From CBFGWV01 sp965652545 (GTDB taxonomy: Bacteria > Pseudomonadota > Gammaproteobacteria > Competibacterales > Competibacteraceae): a stretch of 7,884 nucleotides of DNA. Below are positions 1 through 7,394 of the stretch, one piece after another. The stretch is taken from positions 1 through 7,884 of the forward strand of contig CBFGWV010000227.1 in assembly GCA_965652545.1 (NCBI GenBank), in the 5' to 3' direction. Under the pieces are notes generated by a model. That model made no database searches, was not told the origin of the DNA, and was given only the letters and a program-made list of their open reading frames with translations. Numbering within the stretch: the stretch's first letter is position 1; every line of letters starts with the position of its first letter. Position numbers and translations under genes: made by a program.

Positions 1-74
1 ACCTACCCCGAATCAGTGCGCAGCTAGGAGCGTCCGAGCTCGGGATGTTGTGTCAAATATTGCCTCTCGAAGTT

Positions 75-112
75 CATGGGTGAAACCCAATTTTCGCGAC
101 ATCTCACCCATG
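75..112. repeat. Inverted repeat with nested alternative hairpin
   Basis: CATGGGTGA at 75-83 is the exact reverse complement of TCACCCATG at 104-112, with a 20-base loop. A competing smaller hairpin, TGGGT (77-81) with ACCCA (85-89) around a GAA loop, shares the left arm, so the two structures exclude each other. No T-run follows. It could be an mRNA switch, a protein-binding site or the end of a small repeat element; the sequence does not decide. Confidence 0.45.
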
Positions 113-275
113 CAATCCCCCGAACGCCAGCACCACACGTTGTGATCTCCGCGGAAGATCTGGGAGAGCCCCGAGCCGTGGCCAGCCACTCGTGCGAACC
201 CACCAGTCCACCGCCCTGCCGCATTGATCCGGCCCCCTTCACGGCCGTCCTCTCGACGCCGGTGAACGAGTCCAC

Positions 276-302
276 CCGTGCAGTGTCACCTTATCTGCAC
301 GG
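276..302. repeat. 8-base inverted repeat, possible operator or leader hairpin
   Basis: CCGTGCAG (276-283) and CTGCACGG (295-302) are perfect complements separated by 11 bases. The site lies about 110 bases before the first plausible start of the operon and is not followed by a T-run, so a terminator is unlikely. A dimeric regulator site or a 5' leader hairpin would fit; no known consensus was recognised. Confidence 0.35.
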
Positions 303-409
303 TTCTACGGACAACCGCCCCTCGCGGCATGTCCCCGCGTCCTGCGCTCTGGAGCCAGCCGTTCTCAGGGAGTCTGTCTGTTTTGCTTCTGTACCGTGGC
401 CGAAAAGGG

Positions 410-1024
410 ATGCTTGGCAAGGCGGCACGATCCGGGTTGCCGGGCAACCGCGGGGGCGCGCCGGGGGATTGTAGTGCCCCATCCGCGGCGGTCCGCGCCT
501 GCGGGGTGTTGCCCCTGCTGCTTGCGCTGGCCGCCTGCGACCAGCCGCAGATGGAAGACCAGCCCAAATATGAAACCTACGAGGTCGCGCCCGGTTGGCC
601 CGGCCAGCAAGCGGCCCGCCAGCCGCCGGCCGGCACCGTTGCACGGGGGGACGCGTTGGCACCGCCGGCGCAGACCCTGCCCATACCGCTGACCGGTCCG
701 TTGCTCGAGCGCGGCCGCGAACGCTATGAGATTTTCTGCACCCCCTGCCACGGCCGTGCGGGCTATGGCGAGGGCATGGTGGTCCAGCGCGGTTTTCCCA
801 AGCCGCCGTCGTATCACAGCGAGCGTCTGCGCAACGCCTCTTTGCGCCATGTCTACGACGTGATCACCGACGGCTACGGCGTGATGTACCCCTATGCGGA
901 CCGGGTGGCGCCGGCGGACCGCTGGGCCATCGCGGTGTATATCCGTGCGCTTCAGTTGTCGCAGAACGCCCGCGTGGACGACCTCACGCCCGACCAGCGG
1001 GCGCGACTGGAGCGCGTGCCGTGA
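410..1024 (+). CDS. actE: ActE-like monohaem cytochrome c lipoprotein
   Basis: Periplasmic, membrane-anchored class I cytochrome c resembling subunit ActE of alternative complex III, expected to pass electrons toward the oxidase encoded downstream. From the ATG at 410 the protein has 204 residues. A hydrophobic stretch (33-42) ends in a lipobox Leu-Ala-Ala-Cys with the lipidated Cys at 43. The following DQPKY and GTVARG motifs are typical of ActE. The haem site CTPCH is at 110-114 and the likely distal ligand is Met159 in GYGVMYPY. The end DRWAIAVYIRALQ fits the family's last helix. The start is uncertain: 410 gives an unusually long n-region with poorly spaced purines, GTG at 506 gives a signal lacking positive charge, and the best-looking signal peptide start (GTG at 474) is in another frame. 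The stop overlaps the next start by four bases. Confidence 0.85.
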   Translation: MLGKAARSGLPGNRGGAPGDCSAPSAAVRACGVLPLLLALAACDQPQMEDQPKYETYEVAPGWPGQQAARQPPAGTVARGDALAPPAQTLPIPLTGPLLERGRERYEIFCTPCHGRAGYGEGMVVQRGFPKPPSYHSERLRNASLRHVYDVITDGYGVMYPYADRVAPADRWAIAVYIRALQLSQNARVDDLTPDQRARLERVP

Positions 1025-2058
1025 GGGTCCGCGCCCTGCCCGTGCTTGCGTTGGCGGCGCTGGCCGTGAGCGCGGTGGGCCTGGTTATCGCCTGGCCGGC
1101 GTTCCTGCGCAGTTGGCTGACGGCGGCGTTGATTGTCGGCGCCCTGCCGCTGGGGGCGGTGGCGGTGCTGATGACCCACGGGCTCACTGGCGGGGCTTGG
1201 GGCAACCACAGCCAGCCGGTGTGGTTGGCCTTGGCGGCGACGCTGCCATTGTTTGCGCTGGCCATGCTGCCGCTGTTGCTGGGCCTGGAGGTGCTGTTCC
1301 CCTGGACCGCACCGGCGGCGCGGTTGCCCGAGGTGGTGCAGAACAAACTGGCTTACTTGAACCTGCCGTTGTTTGTGTTGCGCACGCTGTTGTACCTCGC
1401 CATCTGGCTGGCGCTGCCCTGGCTGCTGGGGGCCTGGGGTCGGCGGCCGCAGGCGGTGCATGCGCCGGGGCTGATCCTATGGGCGCTGACGCTGACATTC
1501 TTTGGTGTCGATTGGGTGTTGTCGCTGGAGCCGGCGTTCTACAGCGACGTCTTCGGCCTGATGTTGATGACCGGCTCGGTGGCCAGCGCCATGGCCGCCG
1601 GCGTGCTGGCGATGGCCGGTCAGTTGCCGGCGGCCATTCGCCAGGATGTGGCCAATCTCTGGTTGGCGGTGTTGCTGGGCTGGGTCTTCGTGACGTTCTC
1701 TCAGTTGATCATCGTCTGGTCGGCCAACCTGCCGCACGAGATCGGCTGGTACCTGCGTCGTCGCGAGCCGCCCTGGGGCCAGGTGGTGTGGGTCGCCCTG
1801 CTGCTGTATGCAATCGTGCCGGTGGCGATCCTGCTCTCCAGCGCGGCCAAGCGGCACGCCGGCTGGCTACGCGCCGCCGCGCTCTCGTGCCTGGCCGGTC
1901 ACGTGCTGTACGTGCATTGGCTCATCCTGCCGGCGTTCGGCGAGCGCTTGCCGGCGCAACGCTGGCTGGGCCCGGCGACGCTGCTGGCCCTGGGCGGCGG
2001 CTGCCTGTGGGTAGCCCAACATCGCTGGCGGGGCCTGACGGAGGCCAAGCATGGCTGA
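1021..2058 (+). CDS. actF: ActF-like membrane subunit (NrfD/PsrC-type)
   Basis: Integral membrane protein of 345 residues resembling ActF of alternative complex III, the smaller relative of the quinone-site subunit ActC. About ten hydrophobic helices are visible, roughly 5-25, 32-54, 66-94, 114-139, 149-169, 177-199, 211-234, 253-274, 283-305 and 315-333. Signatures of the family are SLEPAFYSDVFG at 168-179 and the FSQLIIVWSANLPHE segment at 226-240 followed by WYLRR. The GTG start at 1021 overlaps the ActE stop as GTGA, with TGGAG eight bases upstream. In complete ACIII, ActC and ActF embed the complex and contact quinol; alone with ActE, this protein may anchor the cytochrome or dock it to the oxidase, which is inference. 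No ActABCD genes are visible here. Confidence 0.85.
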   Translation: MRVRALPVLALAALAVSAVGLVIAWPAFLRSWLTAALIVGALPLGAVAVLMTHGLTGGAWGNHSQPVWLALAATLPLFALAMLPLLLGLEVLFPWTAPAARLPEVVQNKLAYLNLPLFVLRTLLYLAIWLALPWLLGAWGRRPQAVHAPGLILWALTLTFFGVDWVLSLEPAFYSDVFGLMLMTGSVASAMAAGVLAMAGQLPAAIRQDVANLWLAVLLGWVFVTFSQLIIVWSANLPHEIGWYLRRREPPWGQVVWVALLLYAIVPVAILLSSAAKRHAGWLRAAALSCLAGHVLYVHWLILPAFGERLPAQRWLGPATLLALGGGCLWVAQHRWRGLTEAKHG

Positions 2059-2410
2059 AACCCGCGACCTGCCCGTACGCGCACCGGTGATCGCTATGGC
2101 CGCCACCGCCGTGACTGTTGTCCTGGGTGCGCTGGTCGTCTGGCGGCTGCTGCACGGCGTATGGGCCGAGGCGGACAGCCCTCCGCCACCGCTTGCCGCG
2201 GACACCGCGACAGTCAGTACGAGCCCACCGTTGCAACGCGACCCCGTGCGCGAGCGGCAAGCACACGCGACGCGCATGGCCGAGCGGATCGACGGTGTGG
2301 GCTGGGTGAATCGCGAGGCCGGTGTAGTGCATATGCCGGTCCAGCAAGCGATGCGCTTGCTGCTGGAGCGGGGTCTGCCCGCACAGGACCGCGAGGAGCC
2401 ACCGCCATGA
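2051..2410 (+). CDS. Small conserved single-helix protein of the ACIII/oxidase operon
   Basis: Function unknown. The 119-residue protein has a short cytoplasmic N-terminus, one hydrophobic helix at about 12-34, a Pro-rich linker (44-60) and a small periplasmic C-terminal part. That part reads LQRDPVRERQ at 61-70, then VGWVNREAGVVHMPVQQAM at 83-101 and ends GLP near 108-110. From memory, short proteins with the pattern GWV(D/N)...G.V.(I/M)P...AM occur beside SCO and cox genes in such operons, suggesting an accessory or assembly role; no cofactor-binding Cys or CxxCH is present. The start overlaps the end of actF by eight bases and has GGAGG (2040-2044) six bases upstream, and the stop overlaps sco as ATGA. 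A role in oxidase maturation or ActF-oxidase contact is inference. Confidence 0.75.
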   Translation: MAETRDLPVRAPVIAMAATAVTVVLGALVVWRLLHGVWAEADSPPPPLAADTATVSTSPPLQRDPVRERQAHATRMAERIDGVGWVNREAGVVHMPVQQAMRLLLERGLPAQDREEPPP

Positions 2411-3180
2411 TCCGTCGGGTATGGCTGCTTGCGCTGCTGCTGCCGGTCATGGCGGCGACGGCGCATACCAACCAGGAGGCGATCCTGGCCTCAGTGGGCT
2501 TCGACCAGCGCATCGGGGCGGGCATACCTGCCGCAGCCGTCTTCGTCGATGCGGACGGCACATCGGTACCTCTGACCGACTTGGCTGACGGGCAGCCGCT
2601 GCTGCTGGTGATGTCTTGGTTCGACTGCCCCAATTTGTGTCCGATGCTGCTGGATGGGCTGGCGAGCGCCACCGACGAGTTGCCGTTCGCCACCGATACC
2701 TACCGCGTGGCGGTGGTCAGCATCGCACCCAATGAGGGCGCGGACGCCGCAGACGCCCTGCGCGAACGTCTGCGTGGCCAGTACGGCCCAACCGTTGCCA
2801 ACTGGTCGTTCCTCACCGGCTCGCCGCCGGCCATCGACGCCCTCGCCGAGGCGACCGGCTTTCGCTACGCCTATGACGCGGACAGCGAACGCTATGCACA
2901 TGCCGCCGGTATCGTCGTGATTTCCCCAAAAGGGCGAATCAACCGCTATCTTTTCGGTATGCGCCCGGACCCGGGTGACCTGCGGCTTGCCCTGACGGAA
3001 GCCGGCCAAGGTGCGCTCGGTGGTCCGGTGGAAGGGATTCTGTTGCGCTGCTACCGCTTCAACCCACAGACAGGGACGTACAACCTGGCGGTGATGGACC
3101 TGTTGAGGGTGGGCGGTAGCGGCTCTTTTCTTGCCCTGGCCGGGCTGGTGCTCTGGCTCAAGCGGCGGGAGGGGCAATGA
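2407..3180 (+). CDS. sco: SCO1/SenC family copper chaperone
   Basis: Thioredoxin-fold copper chaperone expected to deliver copper to, or reduce, the CuA cysteines of subunit II on the periplasmic side. The 257-residue protein has an N-terminal hydrophobic segment (about 5-19), probably a signal peptide or anchor. The copper-binding CxxxC is Cys74 and Cys78 in FDCPNLC, and the third ligand is His165 in YAHAAGIVV; all three are present, so the site looks intact. A C-terminal hydrophobic helix (about 238-250) ending in KRR is characteristic of the SCO subgroup found beside ACIII and caa3 genes. AGGAG at 2394-2398 precedes the ATG by eight bases, and ATGA overlaps link it to both neighbours. It sits directly before coxB, the gene of its presumed client. 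Confidence 0.93.
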   Translation: MIRRVWLLALLLPVMAATAHTNQEAILASVGFDQRIGAGIPAAAVFVDADGTSVPLTDLADGQPLLLVMSWFDCPNLCPMLLDGLASATDELPFATDTYRVAVVSIAPNEGADAADALRERLRGQYGPTVANWSFLTGSPPAIDALAEATGFRYAYDADSERYAHAAGIVVISPKGRINRYLFGMRPDPGDLRLALTEAGQGALGGPVEGILLRCYRFNPQTGTYNLAVMDLLRVGGSGSFLALAGLVLWLKRREGQ

Positions 3181-4168
3181 GCGTCCCCTACCTGTCCGGC
3201 CCCCCCGATGTCGGCCTGCGGCTGATCCCACCTCAGGCCACCGAGCAGGCCACGCGGGTCGATGCGCTGTATATCGGGCTGCTTGCTGTCTCCGGCCTGC
3301 TCACGCTGATACTCATCGTCCTCATCGTCTGGTTCGGCCTGCGTTACCGCGCCGGCAGCCAGGCTTCACGGGCCGGCGGCCCCTCGCAGGCTGCCCGGCA
3401 ACGTATCGAGATCGGCTGGGCGCTCATCCTGCTGAGCCTGTTCCTGAGCCTGTTCGCCTGGGGCGGCGGCTTGTACCTGGACATGTACCGCGGCCGTGAA
3501 ACGGCCATGACCATCGAGGTGATCGGCAAGCAGTGGATGTGGAAGGTGCAGCATCCCGACGGTGCGCGCGAGATCAACAGCGTGCACGTGCCGGTGGACG
3601 AGCCGATCCGCCTGCGACTGACCTCACAGGATGTGATCCACAGTTTTTTCGTCCCCGCCTTCCGCCTCAAGCGCGATGTGCTGCCCGAGCGCTATGTCGA
3701 TATCTGGTTCAAGGCCACCCGCCCGGGGGCGTACCACCTCTTCTGCGCCGAGTACTGCGGCCTGGACCACTCGCGCATGCGCGGCAAGGTGGTCGTGCTC
3801 AGTCGCACCGACTACCAGGACTGGCTGACGCGCAATGGCGACGGCCCCACACCCGAGACTGCCGGCAAGGCCTTGTTTCAGAGCCACGGGTGCAGCGGCT
3901 GCCATCTGGGCCGGTCCACCGTGCGCGCACCCAGCCTGGCCGGCATCTACGGCCGCAGCGTGCCCCTGGCCGGCGGCGGAACGGTGATGGCCGATGAGGC
4001 CTATCTGCGCGATGCCATCGTGCTGCCGCAGAAACACATCGTCGCCGGTTACGAGCCGATCATGCCCAGCTTCCGCGGGCAGATCGCCGAGGACGAAATC
4101 CTGCAGATCATCGCGTACATCAAATCGCTGCAACCGGGCGACTGGGACCGGCCGGCAGGAGGAGCGCC

Positions 4169-4172
<4 letters not shown>
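3177..4172 (+). CDS. coxB: caa3-type cytochrome c oxidase subunit II with fused cytochrome c
   Basis: Electron-entry subunit of the oxygen reductase, 331 residues. Two membrane helices (about 30-54 and 79-101) precede a periplasmic cupredoxin domain with the aromatic motif KQWMWK (118-123). All CuA ligands are present: His155, Cys190, Glu192 (backbone), Cys194, His198 and Met201, within CAEYCGLDHSRM. A C-terminal class I cytochrome c domain (about 225-320) has CSGCH at 239-243 and probable distal Met296 in PIMPSF. This fusion defines the caa3 type, letting haem c feed CuA directly from a soluble or membrane-bound donor such as the ActE-like protein. No clear cleavable signal peptide precedes the first helix. 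The ATG overlaps the sco stop as ATGA, with GGGAGG just upstream at 3167-3172. It is followed by coxA in the same way. Confidence 0.96.
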
Positions 4173-5732
<1,560 letters not shown>

Positions 5733-5746
<14 letters not shown>

Positions 5747-6380
5747 GGCGCACCCGGCCGAGCAATTCGACGACATGGCCCAGCAACGCCGTGCCGACAC
5801 GCTGGGTATGTGGTTGTTCCTGGCCACCGAGCTACTGCTCTTCGGCGGCTTGTTCGCCGGCTTTCTCATCTACCGCATGGTGCACCCGGCCGTGTTCGCC
5901 GAGGCCGCCGGCCACCTCGACCTGATGCTCGGCGGTATCAATACGGCCTTGTTGCTCACCAGCGGCCTGACCATGGCCCTGGCGGAGCTGGCCATGAAGC
6001 GCCACCGCCGCCGCGCGTGCTTGCTGTTCCTGCTCGCCACCCTCGCGCTGGGCGTGGCGTTCCTCGGCATCAAAGCCTACGAATGGCACCACGAGTACAC
6101 CCAGCAGCTGATGCCCGTGCATGGGCTGGCCTTCGCCTACCCCGGCGAGCAGCCGCAGATCGCCGAGTTGTTCTTCAACTTCTACTACGCCATGACCGGC
6201 CTGCACGCCGCGCACATGGCCATCGGCCTGGGCCTGCTCGCCACCCTAGCCCTCGTCGTCGGCCGCTGGCGACACCCCCACCGCATCGAGCGCCAAGTGC
6301 AAATCGGCGGCCTGTACTGGGCCTTCGTCGATGTGATCTGGGTCGTCGTCTTCACCTTGCTGTATCTGCTGCGGCAATGA
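5733..6380 (+). CDS. coxC: Cytochrome c oxidase subunit III, short five-helix form
   Basis: Membrane subunit that stabilises subunit I and sustains proton uptake; 215 residues, matching the short form that lacks the first two helices of the mitochondrial-type protein. Family motifs: LGMWLFLATE at 24-33 with the conserved carboxylate Glu33, GGINTALLLTSG at 67-78, KAYEWHHEY at 114-122, FFNFYYAMTGLHAAHM at 147-162, and the terminal GLYWAFVDVIWVVVF at 193-207. The five helices are approximately 24-47, 68-86, 95-114, 153-177 and 193-213. The start at 5733 overlaps the coxA end by 14 bases and has a strong binding site. The stop overlaps the subunit IV start as ATGA. A compact subunit III is common in caa3 and quinol-type oxidases; the partner subunit II here makes cytochrome c the electron donor. 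Confidence 0.94.
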
Positions 6381-6640
6381 ACGGGTACCGCGGACGGGTG
6401 CTGGTATGGCTGGGGCTGCTGGCCCTGCTGGCCGTGTCGGTGGCCACCGCCGCATACCAGCCGGCACCGGTGTCCTACGTCATCGTCGGCGGGTGCGCGG
6501 CGGGGATGGCCGGGCTGATTCTGGCCGTGTTCATGGGGCTGCGGAGGGCGGATGGGTGGCAGCGGGTGTTTGCGTTGGGTGGGTGGCTGTGGCTGGGGTT
6601 TCTGGTGTTTTTGACGGCGGTGGATGTGTTGGGGCGGTAG
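6377..6640 (+). CDS. Probable subunit IV of the caa3-type oxidase
   Basis: Small membrane protein of 87 residues with three predicted helices (about 7-26, 32-54, 64-83), the size and topology of bacterial caa3/bo3 subunit IV, which stabilises CuB binding during assembly. Assignment rests on position directly after subunit III, the ATGA overlap, and the topology; sequence conservation in this family is low and I see no diagnostic motif. A strong ribosome binding site is lacking, consistent with coupled translation from coxC. The last 100 bases are strikingly G-rich and C-poor (54 G, 11 C counted from 6541 to 6640), unlike the rest of the operon, yet the reading frame still encodes a believable third helix. 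An unrelated small membrane protein is the main alternative. Confidence 0.75.
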   Translation: MNGYRGRVLVWLGLLALLAVSVATAAYQPAPVSYVIVGGCAAGMAGLILAVFMGLRRADGWQRVFALGGWLWLGFLVFLTAVDVLGR

Positions 6641-6641
6641 G

Positions 6642-6664
6642 GAGCGGGCTGGCGTATACCGCTC
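6642..6664. terminator. Weak hairpin after the oxidase operon
   Basis: GAGCGG (6642-6647) pairs with CCGCTC (6659-6664) across an 11-base loop, beginning just after the stop of the last oxidase gene. No T-run follows, so it is at best a factor-assisted terminator or an RNA-protecting hairpin. No better candidate is present before the next gene. Confidence 0.2.
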
Positions 6665-6683
6665 ACGCGCTTGGCTGCTTGGT

Positions 6684-6711
6684 TTGATACTATACGCAAC
6701 TTGCGTATACT
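6684..6711 (+). promoter_or_regulatory. Sigma-70-type promoter of the toxin-antitoxin module
   Basis: TTGATA (6684-6689) matches the -35 consensus at five of six bases, and TATACT (6706-6711) matches the -10 at five of six, with a 16-base spacer. Transcription is expected to begin about seven bases beyond the -10 box, at or beside the A of the toxin ATG (6718). No Shine-Dalgarno sequence precedes that ATG, so a leaderless message is predicted. Confidence 0.6.
6691..6709. promoter_or_regulatory. Palindromic operator of the HigBA-like module
   Basis: TATACGCAA (6691-6699) and TTGCGTATA (6701-6709) are perfect complements around a single C. The palindrome fills the space between the -35 and -10 boxes and covers most of the -10, so a bound HigA dimer would block polymerase. 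The sequence GCGTATAC in its right half recurs at 6652-6659, a possible second half-site. Confidence 0.65.
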
Positions 6712-6717
6712 TCGACG

Positions 6718-7065
6718 ATGAAACTGGTTTTCTTGGAAACGCCTTTATTCACGCGGCGCCTTGGCGACTACCTGACCGATGAAAGCTACCGGGCATTGCA
6801 GCGGGCACTGATGGAGGCCCCCGATATCGGTGAAGTCATGCCAGGGACCGGTGGATTTCGCAAACTGCGCTGGGAAGATATGCGCCGTGGCAAGGGTAAG
6901 CGAGGTGGGCTACGGGTCATCTACTACTACCTGACGGCTGATCGCCAGATTTGGTTTTTCACACTTTATGACAAAGACGAGGCTACAGACCTGACAGCCG
7001 ACGAGAAAGGGATTTTGAGAAAGGCTATCCAGGCCGAGTTGAAGGCCAGGAGACAAAAATCATGA
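6718..7065 (+). CDS. higB: HigB2/RelE-like type II toxin
   Basis: Toxin of the RelE/HigB superfamily, expected to cleave mRNA on the ribosome when not held by its antitoxin; 115 residues, usual for HigB2-type members. It opens KLVFLETPLFTRR, then has GTGGFRKLRW at 43-52 and the basic GKGKRGGLRVIYYY stretch at 58-71. TLYDKDEATDLT at 82-93 and a C-terminal helix complete the fold. These are the family's conserved blocks, and the catalytic surface is expected among the basic residues. The toxin gene comes first, as in higBA and unlike relBE. It shares an ATGA overlap with higA and is driven from the palindromic promoter at 6684-6711. It is more AT-rich than the oxidase operon, which fits horizontal acquisition. 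Which RelE subgroup cleaves which codons cannot be told from sequence. Confidence 0.92.
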   Translation: MKLVFLETPLFTRRLGDYLTDESYRALQRALMEAPDIGEVMPGTGGFRKLRWEDMRRGKGKRGGLRVIYYYLTADRQIWFFTLYDKDEATDLTADEKGILRKAIQAELKARRQKS

Positions 7066-7394
7066 CTCATAAGCGCAAGTTGTTTGATGAACTGATGGAT
7101 GGCGTCGAAGCCATGCGACAGGAACGCGCAGGCAAAATAACCCTGCGGACTCATGAGATCGATGATCAGCCACCGCTTGAGATGGACGCAGAACTCGTCC
7201 GGGATACACGCGAGCGTATGCACGTCTCGCGGGCAGTGTTTGCGCGCCACCTTCGGGTATCCCCCCGCACGCTGGAGAACTGGGAGCAAGGGCGCGCGCG
7301 GCCCAATGCCCAAGCTGCAGCGCTTATTCTTATGGTGAGGAAATACCCTGATACGTTGGAGAGACTCAGCGCCTTGGGGAATCGGGCAGCATGA
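7062..7394 (+). CDS. higA: HigA2-like antitoxin with Xre-type helix-turn-helix
   Basis: Antitoxin and autorepressor of 110 residues. The N-terminal 1-40 is probably the flexible toxin-binding part. The helix-turn-helix occupies roughly 45-82, with recognition helix in SPRTLENWEQG (67-77) followed by RARPNAQA, the usual HigA pattern. It should neutralise the neighbouring HigB-like toxin and, as a dimer, bind the 19-base palindrome at 6691-6709. AGGAG at 7048-7052 lies nine bases before the ATG, which overlaps the toxin stop as ATGA; this gives antitoxin its own ribosome entry even if the toxin message is leaderless. Its stop overlaps the next small gene as ATGA, an extension not usual for higBA. 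Confidence 0.92.
   Translation: MTHKRKLFDELMDGVEAMRQERAGKITLRTHEIDDQPPLEMDAELVRDTRERMHVSRAVFARHLRVSPRTLENWEQGRARPNAQAAALILMVRKYPDTLERLSALGNRAA

Larger units (their letters stand above)
1..409. other. Region without a convincing gene, upstream of the oxidase operon
   Basis: The open frames here on both strands overlap each other and show no recognisable family, membrane segment or motif. The region contains two inverted repeats (75-112 and 276-302), a short self-complementary CCGAGCTCGG at 34-43, and no clear -35/-10 pair or sigma-54 site. It presumably carries the promoter of the operon beginning near 410. The C-terminal end of ActD, which usually sits directly before ActE, was looked for in the translated frames and not seen. 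Confidence 0.6.

Noticed and set aside
278..409. Extension of ActE to the GTG at 278
   Set aside because: It would place more than 80 residues before the lipobox, which no lipoprotein signal has, and the start lies within the inverted repeat arm.
410..430. Sigma-54 promoter (TTGGCAAG...) near 414-430
   Set aside because: The GG element lacks a GC element at the required ten-base spacing, and the site would lie inside or after the proposed coding start.
76..474. 132-residue open frame in the upstream region
   Set aside because: Rich in Pro, Arg and Ser with no motif, helix or ribosome binding site. It fits chance openness in GC-rich DNA.
894..2090. 398-residue open frame overlapping actF
   Set aside because: Shadow frame with Gly/Ala/Arg-rich text; the actF frame contains the conserved motifs and ten helices.
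2491..3231. 246-residue minus-strand frame opposite sco
   Set aside because: Antisense to sco, whose CxxxC and His ligands are intact; no motif of its own.
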